Origin: Pseudofabraea citricarpa
Lineage: Eukaryota; Ascomycota; Leotiomycetes; Helotiales; Dermateaceae
Length of the DNA: 64,000 bases
NCBI GenBank assembly: GCA_029641185.1
Contig: JAPWGK010000012.1
Coordinates: 310,001 to 374,000, forward strand
Direction of reading: 5' to 3'
The notes beneath the pieces are model-generated. The model made no database searches and was not told where the DNA came from. It saw only the letters and a program-made list of their open reading frames with translations. Position numbers and translations under genes: made by a program. Every line of letters starts with the position of its first letter. Position 1 is the first letter of the stretch. Below are positions 56,086 to 64,000 of the stretch, one piece after another.

Positions 56086-59052
56086 TTACCATCCACCCTC
56101 ATCTCGGCGGCCTTCACGGGAGCGGGATCGACGTCTCTCGCCATACTCTTCACGTCGATCATTGTCGCCTCCATATCCTCCTCCACGGCGCTCGTTATCA
56201 TCACCATAACCACCACCACGACGCTCTTCTCCGCCGTAGCCACCTCCACGACGTTCATTGTCCTCGCCATAACCACCTCCACGGCGCTCTTCTCCGCCAT
56301 AACCACCTCCATATTCTTGTCTTGGTGGTTCCTCACGTCTCTCCTCGCCATAACCACCTCCAAACCCTCCTGGGGGTTGGTGACGATCTCCAGAACCACG
56401 ACGTCCACCGTAGCCTCCTTCTTGTTCGTCTGAGCGCTCGTGTCTTCGCTCCTCGCGGCCTCCTCCATAACCAGACTCAGATTGTCCATAACCTTGGTTA
56501 CCGGATTGTCCGTAAGACTGCTCTTCATTTCGTCGGCCACCTCCGTATTGGTTCTCAGACTGGCCATAACCTTGGTTTCCAGACTGTCCGTAGGATTGCT
56601 CCTCGGTTCTTCGACCACCTCCATACTGGTTCTCGGACTGGCCATAGCCTTGGTTGCCAGATTGTCCATAAGATTGCTCCTCGGTTCTTCGGCCACCTCC
56701 GTATTGGTTCTCAGATTGTTGGTTGCCTCCATAGGATGATTGGTTCTGTTGATAATCACCAGAGTTATCATCAGAATCTTTCTTGCCGAATCCACTCAAC
56801 AAGCTACCACCAACGGCTCCGAGAAGACCACCCAGGGCTCCTCCGCCGACGGCTTCTGAGACCTTGTTCTCAAGTTCATTATTTCCTTGGCCACCGTAGC
56901 CGCCAGAAGAACCTCCGTAACCACCAGAGTTACCTCCAGAAGATTGTCCAAGAGCAGCACCGAGATTTCCCATCAGGGCGCCGGCAGCTGTGTTTGAAGC
57001 TCCACCGCTGGACTTTGCCATCTTCAAAGGCTTGCAGCAACCATGTCCGGTGTCCTCAACTCCTTCCTTGTGGTTCTCGCCATTCTTGACTCCATCTCTA
57101 GCAAGCTTTCGGCGAAGATCGTCTTGTTGATTGCGGTCTTGCTCGTTCCACCAATTCTCTACTACGCTGAACATGAGGCGTCGGCCATCTGAAGCTCCAT
57201 CCTCACCTTGGTCGCGCTGAGCAGGGTGATGGAAGACACCACGGATGATGCGATCAATGGTTCGGTCGACGTCTTCGTTTTCGTTATCCCAGCATTTAAT
57301 CAGCTGGGGAACAACCCACTTCAAGACTTGGGAAGCAATCTTTCCGGCCGGCTCGTTAAGGATGTTGGAGAAATGATCTTTTGACAACATAGAGTGAGTA
57401 GGGTCAGAAGAGTCATCATCGTCGAATACAATGAGTTGCTTGTCTTTGCTGCTTGCAATAATCTCAGAAGAACCTGTGTTGAGCTCGTTCTTGATCTGTG
57501 AGATGATCGGTACAACAAATGGTGCTAGCAGAGAGAAGACATAAATGTTGAGCTGCTCCTCAAACTGCTCAATGATCTCAGGTAAAACTGGAATCTTCTC
57601 AATGGCCTCACTGATGGCTTGCATGGTCTCGTCATGCCATTCAATGATAGGGAAGATCTGCTTCTGGACTTCTTGCATTTGCCGGGTAAACTCTTCTGGC
57701 TCTCTTGGAGACACGGTGACTTGAGCCATTTGGGCTTGAGTAGCGTTTTCTTTAAGCTCATCGGCTTTGCTGGCTTCATCTTTGCCTCCAAAAATGCCGT
57801 CAGGAATCTTATCCAAAAGGTCCTTGAGAGCGCTGTTGTCGCTTTGCGCGTTTTCTTGCAAGCTACCTTCAAGTGCTTGGATCTCACTCTGCTTGGCCTT
57901 GTCTCCGACTTCACCGCACACGGAGTGGAGGAAGTCGACACCACCGAAAGTACCGGTAACGAGAGGGAAAACAGACGAACGGGCTCCTTCGAGGCGTACC
58001 TCAGTATTGCTACCAACATGGGGGAAAACATCACGCTCGCCCATCTCGATAAGAGCAAGTTCAGTGTAGTTACTGTGGGCAGAGAAATCTATATACAGTT
58101 AGCTTTCTGAGAACGCAACATGAAGTTCTAAAACTTGCCTTCTAAACAATGAAGTCCTGTACCAAGGAGACGAAGAGCCTCGTGGAGATCTTCCGTTCGC
58201 ATGTTTCGAGCATACTCTCTGCCGAGTTCAACACTCTTACGGAAAAGATTGCGAACGTGTTTAGCAGAGGTCATGATACCAGCATCCTCGTTTGCGATGT
58301 AGTTCTTCATTCCCGTGTTAGGATCAATAGCCAATTCAACGCTCTCGTCAACAGGAGCTCGGAGCCTACGATCGTACTGCGTGGCATCTTCGTTATCGGC
58401 ATAGTCTTTGGGGTTGTCAATGTGGTCCTCGGGACGGTAGCAACCTAGACGATCGGCTGTGACTTCGAACTCCTTAGTTCCGTATCCAAAGGTCATGAAC
58501 CCGAGAACCCATAGAAGGATGCGGATAGCTTCGGCAGAGACGTATTTGACGGTTCCAACATCAATTGCTTGAGCTACAGGGAATACATGTCAGCAGAAAC
58601 TCTAACCGTGGTTGGGATGAACTACAACAAAGCCCGTAGGACCGTTATGATGCGCGTCACAGCTGGCATCAAGTATATCACAGCTCAGGAAGCACTGAGG
58701 AGCATTCGATGCGCGCCGCTTGAGAGGGAAGAGATAGAAGGTACTCACAATAATCTCTGAGCCAATTGCCAAAGTAGACTCTAGCAACATTCATCTTGTT
58801 GAACTTCTTACCGCCAGCAGCTCTCGACATAACGAGTGTAAGGAGGGTATCTTCGATGTCGCCATGACGCCCTGCAGAAGACTGTTAGCTGGCGTTGACA
58901 GGTGCGATGCTGCTATGGATGAGCTTACAGTTCAGGCCTTCGACCTTGGAGACCGACGCAATGTTACCAGCACCGAAAGCGTGGGCTGGTCGTGCAAGCA
59001 CGAGAAGGATAGCGAGTGTCAACACCGCTGTGGAAATGGAGAAAGACGGCAT
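56086..59052 (-). CDS. het-c: heterokaryon incompatibility protein HET-C
   Basis: Four exons (59052-58929, 58871-58749, 58573-58139, 58088-56086) join to 894 residues. A signal peptide (about residues 1-25, ending in PAHAFGAGNI) opens the mature HET-C domain. Family-diagnostic blocks are RHGDIEDTLLTLVMSRAAGGK, here spanning 21 residues near 43-63, MNVARVYFGNWLRDYSQA, and LGFMTFGYGTKEFEVT. The third intron appears to be GC-AG (donor GCAAGT at 58138), restoring LHCLEDFSAHSNYTEL. The C-terminal 290 residues are Gly/Tyr/Gln/Arg-rich, with a 26-residue tandem repeat. HET-C is a plasma-membrane-associated glycine-rich protein; allelic differences trigger cell death in Neurospora. The related TinC of Aspergillus interacts with NIMA kinase. 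Antisense open frames over the Gly-rich part are shadows. Confidence 0.95.
56486..56719. repeat. 78-bp coding minisatellite in het-c
   Basis: Three copies with an exact 78-base period (anchors CCATAACC/CCATAGCC at 56486, 56564 and 56642) encode a 26-residue unit that includes NQYGGGRR, EEQSYGQ and GNQGYGQ. Copies differ by scattered substitutions; a fourth, degenerate unit starts the array on the protein's N-terminal side. Confidence 0.9.
58089..58138 (-). other. GC-AG intron in het-c
   Basis: The donor reads GAAG|GCAAGT and the acceptor TATATAG|ATTTC, giving a 50-nt intron. Only this donor keeps the frame and restores the conserved HET-C sequence; no GT donor nearby does. Confidence 0.75.
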
Positions 59053-60255
59053 GATTGGGTATGATGCAGACTCTGAAGGGGTGGGTTGTGTTTGATGTTG
59101 AGCTTGAGGGAGCTCTTTCTGGGCGAGAGGTGATGCAGAGAGGGTGCGTCTTCCGGTTTTATAGCACTGTTGTGCGTGGCATGTGGATTGAGGGGTCGAG
59201 TTGTAACAGACGTCTTGGCGTGCGTCGGATACGCGCCGATCAAGGTCAAGCTGAGCTGAACTTGGAACTGCTCTCGTTGCACTGCCACCAGAAGAGAACG
59301 AAGCTTTTTGACAATCAGCCGATCGACAAAGGTGAGGCTGACGGTAGTGGTTTGGTGATGCGCCTTGCTGTTGCAAAGACGAGGTCATGGAGGGGTAGCT
59401 GTTGGAAACCCGGTCACGTGAGTATATCTGCGACGAGTTGTGCACACTTTATGCAACCGAGCGGGGTCTGCACAAATGATCAAATGATGACGATGATCGG
59501 CAGACGAGCCTGAAACACGAGAATCGAGATCCAGGGAGCAAAACAATCACGGGTTTCTCTCTTAAAGGGGTTGGCTGCAAGAGAAGCTTGGGGTTGTTTA
59601 CTCGATTGTAACATCTTAGGAAGCAGAATCTAGAACTTCATATAAGCTAGTAGTGGTACAAAAGGTTTTGTATCATAAGACAATATTCCACGGTATCGAG
59701 GAGCACACGAGAGTAGTTGTACAAGAGCCTTAGTATCCATAGAGCCAAGACAACATTCGAGAAGCACACGAGAGCGGCCTTTTTGACATTAATGACAAAG
59801 GGCAGTCAAGTTGATTAGAGACATCTCATCCTTGGGCTTGCTAACGAAACAGCATATCTTTCCTACCACCAGTACCTTATAATTAGTTCCGAACAACAAA
59901 TCAGTCTCACATAAAACAACCATTCATCTTTCTATACAATTAATCCGTGTTGTGAATCGGAGTGTTTCCTTGTATTAATAACAGCTTATAAGATAAGAAA
60001 GTCTTAGAAAATAGAGACATTTCATGAACCGACTGTCAGAACGTTATCTCGTCTTAACCTCAAGGAGAACGTATACGTCGTTAATAAGAAAGAGCAAGAG
60101 TTCAACCCAGAGCCAGGACCTCAACACACCTTATCAGCAATCCAGCTTAAGTTAATCCTCAAGTATTGCTATCTTCAGCTCGATTTACCTACCTATCATC
60201 TCCTCTCCTACCTACCTCCTACCTACCTACCATACCTACAACAACGTATATTTAA

Positions 60256-60279
60256 GCGACCCGACCCGACCCGACCCGA
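60256..60279. repeat. CGACC pentamer repeat
   Basis: Four tandem CGACC units just downstream of a TATA-like box in the divergent promoter. Confidence 0.8.
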
Positions 60280-60544
60280 GCTGGTGGACGTGGACGGTCG
60301 CTTGTGATAAAGACTCCCCCCTCCCTCTCCCTCCCAAGCTCCCAAGCTCCCAAGCTCAGTCGTTTCACGCAATCGCTACAGTACTATCTTCAACCACTAG
60401 CCTTTCTCGTTCTCATCGCTTGAACTGCCCCTTCTCTCCAGTATCACAATCTCTCATAGACTCATAGAGCAGTTATCTTCTCAGCAGGGATCTCAGCAAG
60501 GATAACACTTTCCCCCCTCTCTCCGGTTACGACCACCTAACCTC

Positions 60545-60570
60545 CTACCTACCTACCTACCTACCTACCA
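60545..60570. repeat. CTAC tetramer repeat
   Basis: About six tandem CTAC units about 735 bases before the hydrolase start; further CTACC phrases occur near 60190-60240. Confidence 0.8.
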
Positions 60571-60628
60571 GCCAACCAACCTAGCTATGTAGGTACTACC
60601 ATCCACAACATGGCGCTCAGAAGAGAAC

Positions 60629-60670
60629 GTCCAACGTCCAACGTCCATCGTCCAACGTCCATCGTCCAAG
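60629..60670. repeat. CAACGTCC/CATCGTCC octamer repeats
   Basis: Five consecutive 7-8 base phrases of the form CAACGTC or CATCGTC. They fall in a low-complexity open frame that I do not accept as a gene. Confidence 0.75.
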
Positions 60671-61303
60671 CCAGCAAGCAGCATACTAACAGGAGCCAAA
60701 CCGCACGAGGCGTGATCAAGAAGAACGATCCAGAGCAGCATCATCATGGCACCCACCACAGAAGCTCAACGCCCAAAAGAAAAAAAGAAAAAGACAAAAA
60801 ACCAAAACAAAAAAAAACCAATGCGTGCTTAGTAACGACGACGTACAGGAAAATTCGACAGGTCCAAGAGGCTCCCGTCGTAAAAGATTCAACGACGCTC
60901 AAGCTTCCAGATCCAGATCCAGATTCCGGGGGGGAGGGCGACAAATCAGGAGGGGCGCATCTTCAGGTGCCTTATCTCTAGGCCAGTTAGGATACCTCGT
61001 AGGTCGGGAGGGGGGTGCGTGTCGGGCAGGCAGACGTCGCTATTCGCTATTCGCTGGCACCGGCCCCCACCGCTCCGCACCGCTACGCTACGCTGGTGCC
61101 ATGAGCTGACATGCGCAACACGACCTCCAGTGCAAGCAAGCAAGCCTGCGAACGCGAACGGCTGTCTCTCACCAGTATAAAGTCCAGCCATTCTCTTTCT
61201 CAGAAGAAAACGTATCCCTTTTTTCACCAATTCAACAATCGAGAAGGACAAAAAAAAAAAAAAAAAAAGATAAAAGATAAAGAAAAAAGCGTGATCTCGC
61301 AAC

Positions 61304-62568
61304 ATGCCACAACCAACAGCAGCAGAGACTCGGTAAGTAACCACCCCCCCTCCCCTCTCAAAAAGAGAGACAACCTGCAGCAGCTTATTCGGTCCCTCCA
61401 TCGCGACCAGAGCCATCGAGTTCCTCGCTGATTCCCGCTTCCACCAATCTATACACCTGCCGGCGGATCCAGCAGCCGGCCGACCAAGGCGGCTGCGCGT
61501 GACGTACTCTGATCTCGGGCACGTTGACAGCGACGTTGACGTCGAGAGGCGCCATGAGCAGCCCGTCGTCCTCTTCTGCGGCGGCATGTTCAACAGCCGC
61601 ATGTCGCTGTCTGGAGCCGACCGCGTAGCGAAGAGGTACCGAGTGCGCTTGATCACTACCGACCGGCCTGGGGTGGGAGGGAGCGAGGTGGTGAAGAACG
61701 AGGTCAAGATCCAGACGTGGTTAGGTAGGTACCTGCGTACATTTTCTCTTCTCTACAGGAATGGTTTGGTTGATTGAACTCGCGGCGGCGTATAGACACG
61801 GTTCCGATCCTGCTGCAGCATCTGGGGATCAGGCACGTCACGCTGGTATCTCACAGCGCAGGCGTCATGCTGCTGTTGAATGCCGCGCTGCGTTTACGCC
61901 ATATCCTGCACCCGAGATATCCATATCTCGCTATGATGACTCCATGGGTAGATCCCTCGTGTACCCTGACAACCACAATGGCATTGACCTACCTCTTCCC
62001 CAACAAGATCGTCAGTAATTGGCAGCATCTTGGGAAGTTCGCCAACCAGCACCTGGGCCCGGTTCTCGACTTCAGCAGTGGCAGGAGTAAAAAGCCGGCG
62101 AGGAGTGAAGATGAGAGTGAGAAGGCCTTCGATGGATTCCGCGAGAAACTCACCGTGGATTATATATTCGCGGAGAACATCGAGGGTGTTGGGCTTGAGT
62201 CGTTGTATTGTATGAAGAGGGGCAGTGGCGGCAAGAACTGGGGAGCTTGTGCGGATTATATGGCATATGTACCGATGCTGGTTGAGAAACAGAAAGAGAT
62301 GGATAGTAATCAAGATGGAGCCGAAGGAATCGCTCAGAGCCCGAAGTTGAAGGTCGATGTCTTCCATGCTGAATCTGATCTCTTGATTGGTCAAGATGGG
62401 GCAAAGTACTTTGATAGCTGTTGGAGCAAAGAGCAATGTGGAGACAGTATCTTGTATGAGAGTCGTGTTACAAAAGGGGCGACTCACGACACAATAATGC
62501 AGGACAAGTATGGCGTATTTGAGAATATTTTGGATAATATCTGTAAGGGCTTGGATTGGGAGCATTAG
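61304..62568 (+). CDS. alpha/beta hydrolase
   Basis: Three exons (61304-61332, 61381-61724, 61796-62568) join to 381 residues. Exon 1 is only 29 nt (MPQPTAAET). The core follows: VVLFCGGMFNSRM as the oxyanion region, TTDRPGVGGSE after the third strand, and the nucleophile elbow SHSAG after the second splice, which also restores WLDTVPILLQHLG. The serine elbow suggests an esterase or lipase-like hydrolase; the acid is probably in FHAESDLLI and the histidine in KGATHDTIM. No signal peptide. The substrate is unknown. Its promoter is shared divergently with het-c, 2.25 kb away. Confidence 0.85.
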
Positions 62569-64000
62569 TCGAAGTTGTTAATATAATACCATCCTTGGAA
62601 ATTCAAAATTAGCAGAATTCTTATAACGTGTGGAGTTTGATGTTATCACTTACTAGGTACGTACCTATAAACCGATGTGCTTCGCCCTGTCAAACAAATA
62701 GCATGTCGTTTATTATATAGTTCTGTCTTATGAATCCGTTGTGGGCGAGACCTTGAGATCTCTTGTAGAACCATAGATGTAACAAGTGCAAAACCCTGAG
62801 ACTTGACATAGCTGAGGCTAAAATCCGAGCTGTATAATAAGCGACATATATACCTCTTCTTTTGTGGCTAAATGAAAGCTTCAATTAATTAATCGAGGTG
62901 TCTTATGCTTACAAATCTTTGAGAGTAGCATGCCCAGGCTAATTTGAGCAAGAAGTATATAGCTTAAAAGAATGAGTTTTGTAGCTTAATATTTGTAATG
63001 ATATTAATGACGTTTTCCCGGAATATGTCTTTTTGAGTCGCGGTATTCAAGATATGTATATGATGGGTCGGATCTCTTGGAGCTATTCTATACAATGTAA
63101 TAGGAACACTCATTATAGGAACATATGATGCTTAGGGGGTTGCATGCAGATAGCAAAAGCTGTTAGATATCTGCAACACTGTTAATAAGCGACGCAAGCC
63201 TGCGTAATTAGGATTGAGGTTGGGTCAATGGTGAGAAATGGGTTCAGAAAGGGGTCTTCTCACAGAAAGTCGAACTTAGTTCATGTAACTCCACATGCAA
63301 CCATGTGTATCTTAGTATAAGACCAGCCCAGTCAACGAGAGAAGCTGTTGAGAGTCATTAGAGAAGCCCGTACCTGTCAAGGCCTATCAAGACAGCGAGA
63401 TGACGCTGTGACTGAGGCAGCGGCCGCAACCAGCTGAGGGACATCGCGTAATCCTTCCCCAGAGCACACCAGCATAGTTCCAGCAGCACAGGCACAGGCG
63501 CAGGCGTAGGCACCGGCACAGGCACCGGATCCCGCTGTACCCGCCAACCGCCCAGCCCTGCAGTCAGCGGTCTTCGGCGTGTCAGCGTCTGTTGCACTCC
63601 CTCGATACCCTATCTTTCGGCCCTGCGTACCACCCACCATCTCCTGTCGCATGGTGGTGTTCCAGTCACGCCTGTCACTGTCAGTCAATCTTCTGTCATT
63701 TTCCCCTCGGTGCAATCATCAATCATCAACCATCACTCGCTTCGATGTTGCCCTCCCTTGGATCGCGATTCCCGTCTGTCAACGCATACAAGTTTCGTGT
63801 CCCAGACCATAGCCATCCATATACCATCTTATCGCAATGCCAGCTTGTTTTGTATGCGCTCGTTGCCTGATGCGCTGGGCGAGCCAAACAACCTGAAATT
63901 GACCGACGCCGTGGAGCTGAGTAGACCGAAGCGGGGGGAGCCAGCTGGTTTTTGGGGAGAAAACATGGGCATCCAGCGTGGACCGACGACGTATGAATCG
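62569..64000. other. intergenic to window end
   Basis: The first part is the 3' flank of the hydrolase. The last 600 bases are GC-rich with no convincing gene; several short frames overlap on both strands. This may be the leader or promoter of a gene beyond the window. Confidence 0.4.
63487..63530. repeat. GGCACA/GGCGCA hexamer repeat
   Basis: About seven imperfect tandem hexamers (CAGGCA, CAGGCG, TAGGCA, CCGGCA). On the minus strand this produces the PVPVPTPAPVPV-type frame, which is an artefact of the repeat. Confidence 0.8.

Larger units (their letters stand above)
59053..61303. other. divergent promoter, het-c / alpha-beta hydrolase
   Basis: A 2.25-kb region between divergent genes. From about 60170 it becomes very C/T-rich with short tandem repeats, including CGACC (about 60256-60279), CTAC (about 60545-60570) and CAACGTCC (about 60629-60670), and ends in an A homopolymer near 61250. 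A TATATTTAAG box sits near 60247. Overlapping open frames at 60610-61109 are low-complexity and were not accepted. Confidence 0.5.

Noticed and set aside
56064..57089. Long open frames antisense or out of frame to het-c
   Set aside because: They arise from the biased Gly/Gln/Arg codons of the HET-C tail; the het-c frame is certain.
60610..61109. Overlapping open frames of 123 and 94 codons on the plus strand
   Set aside because: Both are low-complexity products of tandem repeats and homopolymers, have no domain, and overlap each other in the leader region of the hydrolase.
63358..63715. Minus-strand frames with Pro/Val and Ala/Cys repeats
   Set aside because: Translation of the GGCACA hexamer repeat; no other support.
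1..64000. tRNA, rRNA, CRISPR or intact transposon
   Set aside because: I looked for cloverleaf arms, regular direct repeats with spacers, and transposase or reverse-transcriptase motifs by eye and found none; tRNAscan-SE and a repeat search would be needed to be sure.

Overview
This window comes from the nuclear genome of a filamentous ascomycete (Pezizomycotina). The evidence is the gene content: Zn2Cys6 regulators, HET and HET-C proteins, 2EXR proteins, a glutamic (G1) peptidase and a fungal betaine-lipid synthase. The introns also fit: they are mostly 45-110 nt, with GTAAGT/GTGAGT-like donors, CTAAC/CTGAC-like branch sites and CAG/TAG acceptors. The overall look suggests Leotiomycetes, but that is only a guess. 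All exon joins were worked out by eye from splice signals, reading phase and family resemblance; no transcript or database search was possible.

Layout. 0.3-2.1 kb: a DHA1-type MFS transporter (-). 2.1-5.0 kb: gene-poor. 5.0-7.5 kb: a secreted large-subunit catalase (-). 7.5-12.2 kb: gene-poor, ending in a small three-exon TMEM205/DUF4149-like membrane protein (+). 13.9-15.1 kb: a Zn2Cys6 regulator of the Upc2-like type (+), convergent with a G1 (eqolisin) peptidase (-, 15.4-16.2 kb). 17.5-18.5 kb: an epoxide-hydrolase-like alpha/beta hydrolase (-). 20.4-22.9 kb: a regulator carrying two C2H2 fingers plus a Zn2Cys6 cluster (+). 23.4-26.0 kb: BTA1, the DGTS betaine-lipid synthase (-), whose upstream region holds three CACGTG boxes, one inside a 10-bp palindrome. 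27.7-28.8 kb: an NmrA-like protein (+). 29.2-30.6 kb: an orphan membrane protein (-). 31.7-33.6 kb: a Zn2Cys6 regulator (-). 34.2-36.3 kb: a HET-domain protein (-), head to head with a 1052-residue membrane-anchored protein (+, 36.8-39.9 kb). 40.6-41.4 kb: a small multi-pass membrane protein (+). 42.5-43.7 kb: a family-16-type methyltransferase (+). 44.1-45.5 kb: a DUF3431 protein (-). 46.1-48.2 kb: an eight-exon Zn2Cys6 regulator (-). 50.4-54.3 kb: three tandem 2EXR genes (-). 56.1-59.1 kb: het-c (-), with a 78-bp coding minisatellite. 61.3-62.6 kb: an alpha/beta hydrolase (+). The rest, to 64.0 kb, holds no gene I can support.

How the parts may work together. There is no operon and no recognisable secondary-metabolite cluster. 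Three themes stand out. First, self/non-self and cell-death genes: the HET-domain gene, its head-to-head neighbour, het-c, and the 2EXR cluster beside het-c. Second, phosphorus-sparing lipid metabolism: BTA1 with Pho4/NUC-1-type boxes upstream. Third, secreted or stress-facing functions: catalase, G1 peptidase, hydrolases and the MFS pump. Four Zn2Cys6 regulators lie between these genes, but nothing seen here links them to particular targets.
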